From positions 20,977 through 84,976 of the forward strand of contig JANQKI010000172.1 in assembly GCA_028281165.1 (NCBI GenBank): 64,000 nucleotides of DNA, read 5' to 3'. Position 1 is the first letter of the stretch. Every line of letters begins with the position of its first letter. The stretch is from Opitutaceae bacterium (GTDB lineage: Bacteria; Verrucomicrobiota; Verrucomicrobiia; Opitutales; Opitutaceae). A model generated the notes under the pieces. It ran no database searches and was not told where the DNA came from. It saw only the letters and a program-made list of their open reading frames with translations. A program made the position numbers and the translations under genes. Below, one piece after another: positions 36,436 to 46,087 of this stretch.

Positions 36436-37047
36436 ATGGCAGTATCAGAAATAGCAGTTCCTAATCCCTCGCAGGCTCTCGACAATGTCATAGGTCAAAC
36501 TCAGCCTTTGGATGAGAGAGTCGAACAAAAGGCTCTGGGCCAAGAGGATTTCTTCAAGCTCCTAACAACGCAGCTTGCCAGCCAGGATCCTCTCTCGCCC
36601 ATGGAAGACACGGCGTTCATCGCTCAGATGGCTAACTTTAGCGAACTGGAGATGATCTCTCAGTTGAACGACAACTTCAGCAATTTCACCAGAGCGCAGG
36701 ACTTCCTGTCAGCTCAAGGCATGATCGGCAAGAATGTAACGATGCTTATCGACGGTCGGGAAATCTCGGGCGTTGCCGATTCAGTGGAATTGATCGATGG
36801 AACGATTCGAGTCTTCGTCGATGATGTAGGCTACAACATCGAAAACGTATTCAGAATCGAGAATACGGATCAAGGACAAAGCGAATCGACTTCGGTTTCT
36901 CCTGCGACGGTCGAGGAACTGGCCGACGCTTTAGTTCAAACCGTGCAAAATTCGGTCGGACCTGAAAATACGAGCCTCGAGAAACCGGTAGACGAAGGGG
37001 TGACGACTACCACTTCCAAACAAGTGGAAGCGGAAGTGAATCCCTAA
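36436..37047 (+). CDS. flgD: Flagellar hook cap / hook assembly protein FlgD
   Basis: 203 residues. The N-terminal FlgD signature QEDFFKLLTTQLASQDPLSP and FIAQMANFSELEMISQLNDN are at about 35-75. The following 40 residues (SAQGMIGKNVTMLIDGREIS GVADSVEL) are the start of the FLG_D beta domain; the C-terminal Ig-like part is short. The tail (about 160-203) is Thr/Glu/Val-rich. FlgD is a scaffold for hook polymerisation and works with FlgE, whose gene follows after 60 bp. Confidence 0.92.
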   Translation: MAVSEIAVPNPSQALDNVIGQTQPLDERVEQKALGQEDFFKLLTTQLASQDPLSPMEDTAFIAQMANFSELEMISQLNDNFSNFTRAQDFLSAQGMIGKNVTMLIDGREISGVADSVELIDGTIRVFVDDVGYNIENVFRIENTDQGQSESTSVSPATVEELADALVQTVQNSVGPENTSLEKPVDEGVTTTTSKQVEAEVNP

Positions 37048-37107
37048 TGTATGAGATTTTTAATTACTTTAAAACTAAACAATTTAAAAAACTAGAAAGA
37101 TAGAAAT

Positions 37108-38520
37108 ATGGCATTCGGAGCATTAAGTAGCGGGATCAGCGCCTTGCGCAGCTTTTCCAAAGGTATGGAGGTTATTGGCAATAACATCGCCAATGTGAAT
37201 ACGATCTCCTTTAAGGCGTCCCGTATTAAATATTCGGAGACTTTTAATCAGGTGATTACTCAGTCCGCTCCCTCTCCCAGAGGAGACGATGGCTCTAACG
37301 TTCCGGCCTCTCAGGTGGGCTTGGGCGTTCAAGTCGATACCATTCAAGGTCTTTTCAGCCAGGGCGGTTTGACTACCACTAATCAGAAGACGGACCTGGC
37401 TATTTCCGGTGAAGGGTTTTTCCGCGTTCACGACACCTTGAACAACGACCGAGCTTTCGCTACGCGGGGAGGCGATTTCCGTGTTGATGACCGAGGATTC
37501 CTGGTAACCACTGAAGGTTATCGCGTTCAAGGCGCTTTCGATGGGGCTATTGGTTTCGAGGTTCAAGTAGACGCCGATGGTCTATGGACTTTCGTTAAGA
37601 ATGAAGATCCCACCAGCGGTACCATTGCCCCTACACGTTTAGGCGACATTAGCTTGGATTTCAATAAGAGCCAAGCAACCGAAGAAACGACTCCTTATGT
37701 TGCAGACGGTACCGTTCCAGCGAGAAACTCAGTATATTTTACCAACAATCTTTATGATCCGACAGATTGGGGAGGGACTCATAATGTTGGAAGTGTGGAT
37801 ACGACTTCTGGGACGGTGACAGCTGGCTGGCAGGCCTTCGCGAATGATGCCGTTCGCGCTATTCAAGCTCAACGTAATCTTGTTCCTAATGGCGAGACGC
37901 TTTTGCCAGATTCGGATATTCTAACGGCTGTTAGTAACGATTTCTTTGCCGCGCTTTTTCCAGACGATCCAGCCGCTCCTAGTGGAGCCCATGGACTGTC
38001 AGGCACTGAAATCACAGATGCCTTAGTGACGCTTGGCCTCTCAAGCTCCGGCAGTACTGCGGCTGCGATTCAAGGGCTCATCCCGTCCACTCAGGCAGGA
38101 GCTCAACAGCGAATCAATGATGTAAGAGCGGAGGAGACACCGGATCTAACGAACTTCTCGATCGATCCCGAAGGTGTCATTCGTTACTTCCTGTCGAACG
38201 GGGACTCGTTTGTGCGCGGTCAAATCATGCTGATGGATTTCAATGACACCTCGGCTCTAATCCGTGAAGGAAGAAACCTTTACAGTGGATTTGGAGCTGC
38301 CGGTATTAAGGCGGATCTAGCGGAAAATCCAAGCGGATTGCTTACCGCTGGCCGAGAAGGCTTGGGCCGTATCCAACAGGGGGCTCTTGAGCTTTCCAAC
38401 GTGGATCTGACCAATGAATTCGCTCAAATGATCACGACGCAGAGAGGTTTCCAAGCAGGCTCTCGAATCATTACTGTATCCGACGATATCCTACAGGAAG
38501 TCGTGAATCTGAAACGTTAA
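37108..38520 (+). CDS. flgE: Flagellar hook protein FlgE
   Basis: 470 residues. N-terminal rod motif GALSSGISALRSFSKGMEVI GNNIANVNTISFKASRIKYS, TNQKTDLAISGEGFFRVHD (FlgE/F/G D1 region), a hook-specific insertion (about 190-350, low similarity and Ser/Thr/Ala-rich), and the C-terminal GALELSNVDLTNEFAQMITT QRGFQAGSRIITVSDDILQE. Hook subunits are exported by the type III system and their middle domain is surface-exposed. The 60-bp gap upstream is AT-rich. Confidence 0.95.
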   Translation: MAFGALSSGISALRSFSKGMEVIGNNIANVNTISFKASRIKYSETFNQVITQSAPSPRGDDGSNVPASQVGLGVQVDTIQGLFSQGGLTTTNQKTDLAISGEGFFRVHDTLNNDRAFATRGGDFRVDDRGFLVTTEGYRVQGAFDGAIGFEVQVDADGLWTFVKNEDPTSGTIAPTRLGDISLDFNKSQATEETTPYVADGTVPARNSVYFTNNLYDPTDWGGTHNVGSVDTTSGTVTAGWQAFANDAVRAIQAQRNLVPNGETLLPDSDILTAVSNDFFAALFPDDPAAPSGAHGLSGTEITDALVTLGLSSSGSTAAAIQGLIPSTQAGAQQRINDVRAEETPDLTNFSIDPEGVIRYFLSNGDSFVRGQIMLMDFNDTSALIREGRNLYSGFGAAGIKADLAENPSGLLTAGREGLGRIQQGALELSNVDLTNEFAQMITTQRGFQAGSRIITVSDDILQEVVNLKR

Positions 38521-38575
38521 TTTTCTACATAAAGTAGGACTAACCAACCGATAACAACTAAGATCAGGCTGAAAT

Positions 38576-39106
38576 ATGGCAGACGAACAACCAACCTCAG
38601 AAGCCAACCCTCAGTCCGCGAAAGGTGGCGGCAGTGGCGGGATGCTTCCCGCCCTGCTGGTCATTGTGCTGATGCCCTTGATCTCTTTCGCGATGTTCAA
38701 ATTCCTCTTCATGCCCATGATTAAGGCTGAACTGCCTGCCGAAGGAGCTCTTCCACAGGTAGATCCTAGCTCTGTCGAAGTGCATGGCGACGGGGGCGAA
38801 GCTTCCTATTCGTACAAGTTTCAAAAACCCATAACGGTGAATTTGAAAGGAGCCAGTCAGGCGAGATTTCTTCGCGCTGAGTTCACAATGATGAGCGCTA
38901 ATCCTCAATTCGAGACGATTGCCTCTGCTAAGGAAGATGCCATGCGCAGTGTGGCGATTAGCGTCCTCAGCAATCTTAACTTAGCTGATATGGAGCGCGA
39001 ATCGATTATGAACATCGTGCGCAATCAGCTTATGCAAGGATTCGATCACGTGCTTAAAGGTCCCATGGTAGAGGAAATCTATTTCTCTGAATGGGCCGTA
39101 CAGTAG
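38576..39106 (+). CDS. fliL: Flagellar basal body-associated protein FliL
   Basis: 176 residues. A Gly/Ser-rich cytoplasmic N-terminus precedes one membrane helix (about 24-46, LPALLVIVLMPLISFAMFKF). The periplasmic SPFH-like domain of FliL follows (KPITVNLKGASQARFLRAEF and REDAMRSVAISVLSNL-type sequence near residue 120). The C-terminus ends MVEEIYFSEWAVQ, the usual FliL end. FliL surrounds and supports the stator. It lies just before fliMN as in most polar flagellar operons. Confidence 0.88.
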   Translation: MADEQPTSEANPQSAKGGGSGGMLPALLVIVLMPLISFAMFKFLFMPMIKAELPAEGALPQVDPSSVEVHGDGGEASYSYKFQKPITVNLKGASQARFLRAEFTMMSANPQFETIASAKEDAMRSVAISVLSNLNLADMERESIMNIVRNQLMQGFDHVLKGPMVEEIYFSEWAVQ

Positions 39107-39130
39107 TTATTTAAGAACTACACTATTCCT

Positions 39131-40171
39131 ATGGCTGATGAACCACAAAACAATCCTGGCGGTGAAGAAGTTCCTGGCGAGCTTCTCAATCAGACCGATA
39201 TCGATGCTCTCATTGCGGAAGCAATGGATGAGCCCGACGAGATCATCTATGATCCCGAAGGCAATAAGGTAAAGACGCAGAAAGGAACGCGAATAGAGCC
39301 TTACGATTTTCGTAATCCTATTTTCCTTACGGAAGTCGAATTGCGCCGGGTACGCATTCGTCACGAAGAGTTTATCCGCTACTTGGCGGCGCGTCTTTCG
39401 ATTTTTCTCCGTCTCGAATACTCGCTGAAGATGTCCCGTCTTTCTACGCTTACTTATAGCAAGTTTACCGAGACGATCCCGAATCCCGCTCATGTAGTTC
39501 TGTTCAAAGTGGAACAGCTATTTGGAGTCGGCGTGATTGATATCAATCCACGTCTCGCCCTGACTATGGTAGACCGCTTGCTAGGCGGCAAGGGCCATTC
39601 GGTTCAAGGAGAGCGCTATTTGACTGAGATCGAAATGAATCTGGTCGATGATATTGTAAATATCGCGCTTGACGAGTGGTGCCGGCAGTGGAAATCCGAG
39701 CAGGATCTCGACGCGTCGATTATTGGGCATGAGAGCAACGGACGTTTTTTGGAAACCTCTCCTGCCGATCACATCATGCTGGTGTTGACGATGGAAGCAG
39801 GGGTGGGGGATTGCTCCGAAGCTATTCAAATCGGCATTCCCTATTACACGCTAGAACCAGTCATCAAGAAGATGCATGACAATAAAGAGCGCGACATGCA
39901 GCATGAGATCATTGGAAACAAGCAAGTCTGGCAGGGCTCCTTCGACAATATCGATCTGGATATGGTGGCCGAATGGGACGCTAACAAGCTAACCGCGAAA
40001 GAGCTTTTGTATTTAAAACCAGGAGACGTTTTAAGGTTTCCCAAATCAGTGCTTAAAAACACGCGTGTTCGACTTGCGGATACATGCAAGTTTACTGGCG
40101 AGATCGGGTTGGATAGTAACCGAGTCGCCGTGAAGATAAACGAAAAATTTGAAGAAGGAGAAGGTCGATGA
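39131..40171 (+). CDS. fliM: Flagellar motor switch protein FliM
   Basis: 346 residues. The N-terminal CheY-binding segment includes LLNQTDIDALIAEAMDE. The middle CheC-like domain has RIEPYDFRNPIFLTEVELRR and FKVEQLFGVGVIDINPRLAL TMVDRLLGGKGH. The C-terminal SpoA domain, ELLYLKPGDVLRFPKSVLKN, ends in the usual EGEGR region. FliM transmits CheY-P binding to rotor switching, so a CheY must exist elsewhere; none is in the window. The stop overlaps fliN by 4 bp. Confidence 0.96.
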   Translation: MADEPQNNPGGEEVPGELLNQTDIDALIAEAMDEPDEIIYDPEGNKVKTQKGTRIEPYDFRNPIFLTEVELRRVRIRHEEFIRYLAARLSIFLRLEYSLKMSRLSTLTYSKFTETIPNPAHVVLFKVEQLFGVGVIDINPRLALTMVDRLLGGKGHSVQGERYLTEIEMNLVDDIVNIALDEWCRQWKSEQDLDASIIGHESNGRFLETSPADHIMLVLTMEAGVGDCSEAIQIGIPYYTLEPVIKKMHDNKERDMQHEIIGNKQVWQGSFDNIDLDMVAEWDANKLTAKELLYLKPGDVLRFPKSVLKNTRVRLADTCKFTGEIGLDSNRVAVKINEKFEEGEGR

Positions 40172-40425
40172 GTGAACTAATGGAACAGGATAAGGATGTT
40201 AATCTTCTTATGGACGTTAAGGTCCAGCTGACCGTTCGTCTGGGCTCTTGCCGCATGGCGATGCGTGACGTCATGGAACTTGTGCCTGGATCGGTGATAC
40301 AGCTAAATCAAGAGGCTAAGGATCCGGTTGGACTTTACATAAACGACAAGCTGATCGCCTACGGCGAGGTCGTCGTTGTCGAGGACAATTTCGGCATAAA
40401 AATTACGGAAATGACAGGCAACTGA
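40168..40425 (+). CDS. fliN: Flagellar motor switch protein FliN
   Basis: 85 residues, essentially only the SpoA domain: LLMDVKVQLTVRLGSCRMAM RDVMELVPGSVIQLNQEAKD, then VGLYINDKLIAYGEVVVVED NFGIKITEM. Many FliN proteins have an extra N-terminal tail; this one is a minimal form. It builds the bottom of the C ring and helps recruit FliH. Translation is coupled to fliM (ATGA overlap). Confidence 0.95.
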   Translation: MSELMEQDKDVNLLMDVKVQLTVRLGSCRMAMRDVMELVPGSVIQLNQEAKDPVGLYINDKLIAYGEVVVVEDNFGIKITEMTGN

Positions 40426-40433
40426 GGTGGAAC

Positions 40434-40922
40434 ATGAGATACTTTTCGCTATTGGCTTTCAGCCTTTCTCTTGTTTTCCCGGTCGCCTTTTCACAGGAAA
40501 AATCGGAAGGTGAGCAGATCATCTATCCGAGGAGCGAAACGACTTCCCAGGACTCCGGCTCTCAAGACAATCTAACCGGTATATTCGGCGATGGAGAGAC
40601 GGTGATGGGCATGTTGCTTAGCACATTGGGATACCTCCTAGTGCTGAGCGGTTTCGCAGTGGCGATATGGTTTTGCTTCAAGCGCGGCTTGCTTCGGAAA
40701 GGCTCCAAGAACATGGGCAACAAGCTCAATGTATTGGAAAGTCGGATGCTTGGAAATCGCCAGTTTCTCATGGTCGTGGAGTATGAGGACAACAAGGTTC
40801 TGCTGGGCGTTGGTCCCGGTAAAATCGATTATCTGACCTCATTATCTGGATATCGGAACGACTTCCCGACACTTGAGCCCCAATTCTCTAATAAGGAACC
40901 TATTCTAGCGGAGCAAAGATGA
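40434..40922 (+). CDS. fliO: Flagellar biosynthetic protein FliO
   Basis: 162 residues. A signal-peptide-like N-terminus (MRYFSLLAFSLSLVFPVAFS) is followed by a Ser/Glu-rich linker, one membrane helix at about 58-80 (LLSTLGYLLVLSGFAVAIWF) and a cytoplasmic FliO/ZpaD region LNVLESRMLGNRQFLMVVEY EDNKVLLGVGPGKIDYL. FliO promotes assembly of the FliP ring. Position between fliN and fliP supports the call, as does the 4-bp overlap with fliP. Confidence 0.9.
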   Translation: MRYFSLLAFSLSLVFPVAFSQEKSEGEQIIYPRSETTSQDSGSQDNLTGIFGDGETVMGMLLSTLGYLLVLSGFAVAIWFCFKRGLLRKGSKNMGNKLNVLESRMLGNRQFLMVVEYEDNKVLLGVGPGKIDYLTSLSGYRNDFPTLEPQFSNKEPILAEQR

Positions 40923-41683
40923 GATCTATTGATGTATTCATAATTCTACTATTCAGTCTTCTCGCATTGGAACCGGAAACAGCTAGCGCTCAAAGCGCCC
41001 AAGGTTCAGGGGTGCAGTTGAGTATTAATATGGGTGGTCCGGAGGATGAAGGCAGGGACGTTAGTGCGGCTATTCAGATTCTCCTTTTGATGACGCTCCT
41101 TACGCTGGGTCCATCAATCGTGATTTTGATGACTAGCTTTACTCGCATCATCATCGTGCTTGGCTTTGTTCGAACCGCCCTTGGCGTCCACCAGGCGCCC
41201 TCAAATCAGCTGATTGTCGGTTTAGGGCTGGTCATCACTTTTTTCATTATGCAGCCAGTGTTCCATCAAGTGAATACAGAGGCTTTGCAACCTATGTTTG
41301 CAAATGAAATCACAACCGAAAGGGCTCTTGAGATAGGAACCGAACCGATTCGCGATTTCATGCTGAAACAGACTAAGGTTAGCGACGTAGAGTTCTTCCT
41401 CGATCTTGCCAACATAGGACCCACGGCTGCCACTGAACTACCCATGCGCGTGGTGGTGCCAGCTTTTGTAATGAGCGAAATTCGGACAGCCTTTCAAATG
41501 GGCTTTCTGGTGTTTCTGCCCTTCATACTCATCGACTTTCTGGTCGGAACCACGCTGATGGCGATGGGTATGATGATGATGCCGCCTATCGTGATTTCTC
41601 TTCCCTTCAAGCTCCTCCTCTTCGTACTCGTCGATGGCTGGACGCTTGTAATTAAATCTCTCGTACAGAGCTTCCAAATATGA
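40919..41683 (+). CDS. fliP: Flagellar biosynthetic protein FliP
   Basis: 254 residues, core of the export gate. It has an N-terminal signal-like segment and the signature LLMTLLTLGPSIVILMTSFT RIIIVLGFVRTALGVHQAPS NQ. Membrane helices occur around 53-73, 87-110, 185-210 and 220-245, and the conserved MRVVVPAFVMSEIRTAFQMG region is in between. Completely typical in length. Confidence 0.97.
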   Translation: MRSIDVFIILLFSLLALEPETASAQSAQGSGVQLSINMGGPEDEGRDVSAAIQILLLMTLLTLGPSIVILMTSFTRIIIVLGFVRTALGVHQAPSNQLIVGLGLVITFFIMQPVFHQVNTEALQPMFANEITTERALEIGTEPIRDFMLKQTKVSDVEFFLDLANIGPTAATELPMRVVVPAFVMSEIRTAFQMGFLVFLPFILIDFLVGTTLMAMGMMMMPPIVISLPFKLLLFVLVDGWTLVIKSLVQSFQI

Positions 41684-41949
41684 ATCTTGAAACTGCCATT
41701 GAGCTTTTCAGGCAAGCGATCTTCAACGCTCTTGCCTTAGTCAGTCCCATACTCATCACGACTATTGTGGTCGGTCTGGCCATCAGTTTGGTCCAAGCTG
41801 TAACGAGTATTCAAGAACAGACCCTTTCTTTCGCTCCAAAGCTCTTTGCGGTCGGTCTAGTGCTTGTTCTCTCTTCCGGTTTCCTGATGACTACTTTGAT
41901 GGAGTTCACCATCAATGTCTATCAAAGGATTCCAACCATACCATTCTAA
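41680..41949 (+). CDS. fliQ: Flagellar biosynthetic protein FliQ
   Basis: 89 residues with two membrane helices (about 15-40 and 50-75). The conserved LVSPILITTIVVGLAISLVQ AVTSIQEQTLSFAPK shows the TSIQEQTL motif. FliQ packs in the export gate with FliP and FliR. It overlaps fliP by 4 bp. Confidence 0.97.
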   Translation: MNLETAIELFRQAIFNALALVSPILITTIVVGLAISLVQAVTSIQEQTLSFAPKLFAVGLVLVLSSGFLMTTLMEFTINVYQRIPTIPF

Positions 41950-41958
41950 GGACTGGGC

Positions 41959-42729
41959 ATGCCGTCGTTGGAGAACATCTTCCTGTTTGTAATGATACTG
42001 ACCCGTATTTCGGGGCTGTTCTTGTATATTCCTTTCTTCTCGCATAAATCGATTCCGGCTATCGCGAGGATTATGTTAGCCACGACTTTCGCCTTAATCA
42101 TCTTTCCGCTGGTCGAGTTCGATAGCGTCTTTCCAGACTCTGTATTCAAAATTGCCCTATGGCTGACAAAGGAACTGATTATAGGGCTGACCATGGGATT
42201 TGCTGTCAGGATGATTTTCTTCGTCCTGGATTACGCTTCCTATATCCTGACGATTGAAATCGGCATGAGACCTAGCCCCGAATTCGATCCTTCGAATGCT
42301 CAGGCATCGGCTAATCCGCTGGGATCGGTTATTTACTTTCTAGGTCTAATGGTCCTTCTTTCCGGCAGCGAATACAACGTGCTGCTTGCCTTTGTCGCTA
42401 GCTACGAGGTGGCTCCTCTTGGGTTTTCCGAGGTTAACGCTCTAGCTGTCGATTTCATTGTTCGAACCACGGCAGGTGTATTTAAAATAGGACTACTTAT
42501 GGCTGCTCCTATTATTGCGGTGAATTTTCTTGTGAACCTCGTATTCGCCGCATTGGGAAAGGTGGTACCTAAGCTCAATGTTTTTATCCTAAGCTTTTCC
42601 GTTCGTATTATGGCAGGCACTACGGTGCTGGCTTTCTCGGTGTTTCTAATCGTGCATTACATCACCAGCTATATAAGCGAGACTCCGGGTTCCATGCTCC
42701 GCTTCATTTTGTTCCGACCCGTTTTCTGA
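41959..42729 (+). CDS. fliR: Flagellar biosynthetic protein FliR
   Basis: 256 residues, six predicted helices. The N-terminal LTRISGLFLYIPFFSHKSIP and the conserved GLTMGFAVRMIFFVLDYASY identify it. VNFLVNLVFAALGKVVPKLN (NLxFGxLxKxVPQMN-like) is in the C-terminal half. Completes the FliPQR gate together with FlhB, whose gene follows after 1 bp. Confidence 0.96.
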   Translation: MPSLENIFLFVMILTRISGLFLYIPFFSHKSIPAIARIMLATTFALIIFPLVEFDSVFPDSVFKIALWLTKELIIGLTMGFAVRMIFFVLDYASYILTIEIGMRPSPEFDPSNAQASANPLGSVIYFLGLMVLLSGSEYNVLLAFVASYEVAPLGFSEVNALAVDFIVRTTAGVFKIGLLMAAPIIAVNFLVNLVFAALGKVVPKLNVFILSFSVRIMAGTTVLAFSVFLIVHYITSYISETPGSMLRFILFRPVF

Positions 42730-42730
42730 T

Positions 42731-43840
42731 ATGCCTTCTGGAGCCGACAAAGATTCAAGGACTGAGCAGCCTACAGCAAAGAAGCTCCTCGACTCTTTTA
42801 AGGAGGGCACCTTCCCGCACGCTCAGGAGGTTGGGGTAGCCTTCACCCTGATCGCCGGGCTTCTTATTTTGCTCTTCGCGGGGCAGTATCTCGCTCAAAG
42901 CGTGTTCCGTGTCAGTGTATCTATTTTTGGGAACTTGGACTCGATCTACATCGATCCTAACGGAATGCAATACTGGGCAATTCAATCGATGATCGCTCTG
43001 GGTAGATTATCTGGTCCTTTTCTCATAGCGTCAATTATTGCTGCTGTCGTTGCCGGAGGGATACAGACCAAATTTCGTCTTACTCCTAAGGTGCTTGGGG
43101 TAAAGTTCAATAAGTTGAATCCCATTTCAGGATTCAAGAGAGTTATCTCGAAGGATGTTCTGATCCGTTTCGGCATCGATCTGCTAAAATTGGCAGCCGT
43201 GGCGCTTATCATTTATACCGCGGTGCTAAAAATCGTTAGAGATCCGATCTTCTATACTCCTGTCGACGTTTTTCATATCGCTCGGTTTATTGCCGATACG
43301 CTGATATTTGTCTTTATACGCCTGGCTGCAGCACTCGCTGTGATTGCTATCATCAGCTACGTGTATCAGAATTTTAAAACCAAAGACGACCTCAAGATGA
43401 CGAAAGAAGAGGTCAAGCAGGAGAAAAAAGATCAGGACATGAGTCCTCAACTGAGGAGCGCCCGGTTCAAAATGGCCATGCAAATGGCTCAGCAGCAAAT
43501 GCTAAGCGAAGTTCCGACCGCCGATGTCGTTGTGACGAACCCCACTCACTACGCCGTTGCTCTGAAGTACGAGCGAGGAATTGACGCCGCGCCAATGGTG
43601 TTGGCCAAGGGAGAAAACGCTTTCGCGCAGCGTATCAAGCAGATCGCTCGAGACAATGGAGTTCCCATTGTCGAAAACAAGATGGTGGCTCGCATGCTTC
43701 ACAAGGTGGCTCAAGTCGGAGCCTCGATCCCTGTCGAAATGTACCAGTCTGTGGCTGAGATACTCGCCTTCGTGTATCGAACACACCGTTACTATTTCCA
43801 TAAACTAAAAGCGCGTCGAGCTGCTAGAAAACGAAGCTAA
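42731..43840 (+). CDS. flhB: Flagellar export switch protein FlhB
   Basis: 369 residues. The conserved start DSRTEQPTAKKLLDSFKEGT is followed by four membrane helices (about 35-55, 87-110, 145-165, 183-205). The cytoplasmic domain contains the self-cleavage motif NPTH in VVVTNPTHYAVALKYERG. Cleavage at Asn-Pro is what switches substrate class with FliK. The TAATG junction with flhA implies coupled translation. Confidence 0.97.
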   Translation: MPSGADKDSRTEQPTAKKLLDSFKEGTFPHAQEVGVAFTLIAGLLILLFAGQYLAQSVFRVSVSIFGNLDSIYIDPNGMQYWAIQSMIALGRLSGPFLIASIIAAVVAGGIQTKFRLTPKVLGVKFNKLNPISGFKRVISKDVLIRFGIDLLKLAAVALIIYTAVLKIVRDPIFYTPVDVFHIARFIADTLIFVFIRLAAALAVIAIISYVYQNFKTKDDLKMTKEEVKQEKKDQDMSPQLRSARFKMAMQMAQQQMLSEVPTADVVVTNPTHYAVALKYERGIDAAPMVLAKGENAFAQRIKQIARDNGVPIVENKMVARMLHKVAQVGASIPVEMYQSVAEILAFVYRTHRYYFHKLKARRAARKRS

Positions 43841-46065
43841 TGGCTAACGAAAGTCCTTTCAAATTATCCAGTCTTGGATCGTATCTAAAACGTGGCGACA
43901 CTGTTTTAACGCTAGGTCTCTTTGGTACGATTCTCCTGCTGGTTTTACCGCTTCACCCTTCGCTGCTCGATTTCCTCCTGGCTGGCAGTATTGGTTCCTC
44001 GCTTCTGATCCTACTCTTGATTGTCTACGTAAAAGAGCCTTCCGAATTTACTGGCTTCCCTACCATTCTGCTCGGTCTAACGCTTTATCGACTCGGGCTC
44101 AACGTTGCATCCACAAGGCTGATACTTCTCGAAGGCTATGCTGGTAACGTGATAGATACGTTTGGCAACTTCGTAGTTCAAGGCAACTACCTGGTGGGAA
44201 CCGTGGTATTTCTGATTTTGGTCGCGATTAATTTTACCGTGATCACCAAGGGCGCAGGCAGAATTGCCGAAGTAGCAGCCCGTTTCACCCTGGACGCTAT
44301 GCCAGGTAAGCAAATGGCGATCGATGCGGAAATGAATGCCGGTCTCATCGATGAAGTAAAGGCTACCCAGAGAAGAGAGAAGATTCAAAAGGAAGCCGAC
44401 TTTCATGGAGCGATGGATGGCGCGAGCAAGTTTGTGCGTGGCGATGCCATGGCTAGTATTCTCATTACAGGTATCAACGTTGTAGGTGGAATCGCGATCG
44501 GCATGTGGCAGCAGCAGATGCAATTTGTTGATGCTCTACAGACCTTTACGCTTCTATCCATTGGAGATGGATTGGTTTCGCAAATTCCTGCTCTTGTCAT
44601 TTCAATTTCCGCTGGTCTTCTGGTAACCAGAACTTCGGAAAAATCCGAAGATTTGGGAACGCAAATTGGATCGCAGCTCACCGCGTATCCAAAAGCCTTG
44701 GGCCTTCTCGCTCTCATGCTCGCCATTTTTCCATTGGCTGGCATGCCTCCCGTTCCATTTCTAATGATGGCCGGCCTTTTCGGTGGAATCGCCTATGGCA
44801 TGAAACGTATGAGCCGCGGCTCCAAGAAGACGAGCGAACCCGATGCCGAAAGTCCTGAGACGGTTCCTCCGACTGCCCAAGCCGCCGAGGTTGAGGAGGA
44901 CGGCAAGAAGAAGCTTCCCGCTGAATTTGAAAAACTAATTGATACTGACGTGTTTGCATTAGAAATTGGATACAATCTACTTTCCCTTGCCGATAAGACG
45001 CAAGGCGGAGATTTGCTCGAACGAGTGACAGGCGTCCGCAAAACGCTGGCTCGCGAACTCGGCATTGTTGTGCCGCCGATTGCCGTAAGGGATAACCTGG
45101 AGCTTGAAAGCAACGAGTACCGGTTCCTTTTGAGAAACAAAGAAGTGGCTCGCGGAGATGTCGTGCCCAATCGCTGGATGGCGATGAATGTAACGGGGAG
45201 CGACGTACAACTCAACGGAGTGCCTACGGTCGAACCTGTGTTCGGTATCGAAGCCGTATGGATCGACGAGGACGAAAAGAAGAACGCCGAAATTAATGGC
45301 TTCTCGATCGTGGATTCCAGTTCGGTACTTATTACCCATCTGTCCGAGATTCTTAAAACGAACTCTCCTCATCTCCTTAGCCGACAGGATGTGCAGTTGC
45401 TAGTCGATCATGCGGAGCAGGATCATCCAGCTCTCATTTCGGAAATCCTTCCGGAGCTGGTGAGCCTTGGCGTTATCCATCGTGTCCTTCAGAACCTTTT
45501 GAAGGAAAATGTTTCCATCCGCAATTTCACCTTGATTTTGGAGGCGATTGGAGATTTTGCCAACGTATCCAAAAATCCCGACGATCTGTCCGAATATGTT
45601 CGCCGTCGTCTTGGGGAATTTTTCGTTCCAGACTACGAATCGGAGAAAGGTATCCTAAAAGCGCTTACGATGGATCCAAGGCTGGAACAAGTGCTTACTG
45701 GCAAAATTCAAAGAACTTCAACCGACTTCACATTATCGCTTGATCCACAGTTGGCCCAGTACCTGCTACGTGAACTCGCTATCAAAGCAAACGATATGAT
45801 CGAAAATGGACTACTCCCTGTTCTTGTAACCGCTGCGGAAATACGTCTGCCCTTTAAACGCTTCTTCGAACCCTCGCTTCCAAAGCTGAATATCCTTAGC
45901 TATCAAGAACTTCCAGCAGCCACGGAGATCCAGAATCATGCCATAATCGTGTTACCGGATTTTGCCCAAATTTCCAATGGAACCGGGAATTCCATGCCTA
46001 CTGCGGCGGCAACTCCTGACTTGGATATGGAAAACGCGGATACAGTTGTCTCCCAGAATAACTAA
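43840..46065 (+). CDS. flhA: Flagellar export protein FlhA
   Basis: 741 residues. Eight N-terminal membrane helices (about 20-330). The FHIPEP loop is AMPGKQMAIDAEMNAGLIDE, with REKIQKEADFHGAMDGASKF VRGDAMASILI. The C-terminal cytoplasmic domain (360-720) docks chaperone-substrate complexes, with EFEKLIDTDVFALEIGYNLL at its start. A charged linker (about 325-365) separates the two. The C-terminal tail is low-complexity. Confidence 0.97.
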   Translation: MANESPFKLSSLGSYLKRGDTVLTLGLFGTILLLVLPLHPSLLDFLLAGSIGSSLLILLLIVYVKEPSEFTGFPTILLGLTLYRLGLNVASTRLILLEGYAGNVIDTFGNFVVQGNYLVGTVVFLILVAINFTVITKGAGRIAEVAARFTLDAMPGKQMAIDAEMNAGLIDEVKATQRREKIQKEADFHGAMDGASKFVRGDAMASILITGINVVGGIAIGMWQQQMQFVDALQTFTLLSIGDGLVSQIPALVISISAGLLVTRTSEKSEDLGTQIGSQLTAYPKALGLLALMLAIFPLAGMPPVPFLMMAGLFGGIAYGMKRMSRGSKKTSEPDAESPETVPPTAQAAEVEEDGKKKLPAEFEKLIDTDVFALEIGYNLLSLADKTQGGDLLERVTGVRKTLARELGIVVPPIAVRDNLELESNEYRFLLRNKEVARGDVVPNRWMAMNVTGSDVQLNGVPTVEPVFGIEAVWIDEDEKKNAEINGFSIVDSSSVLITHLSEILKTNSPHLLSRQDVQLLVDHAEQDHPALISEILPELVSLGVIHRVLQNLLKENVSIRNFTLILEAIGDFANVSKNPDDLSEYVRRRLGEFFVPDYESEKGILKALTMDPRLEQVLTGKIQRTSTDFTLSLDPQLAQYLLRELAIKANDMIENGLLPVLVTAAEIRLPFKRFFEPSLPKLNILSYQELPAATEIQNHAIIVLPDFAQISNGTGNSMPTAAATPDLDMENADTVVSQNN

Positions 46066-46087
46066 AATCTCCTAACCACCACATATT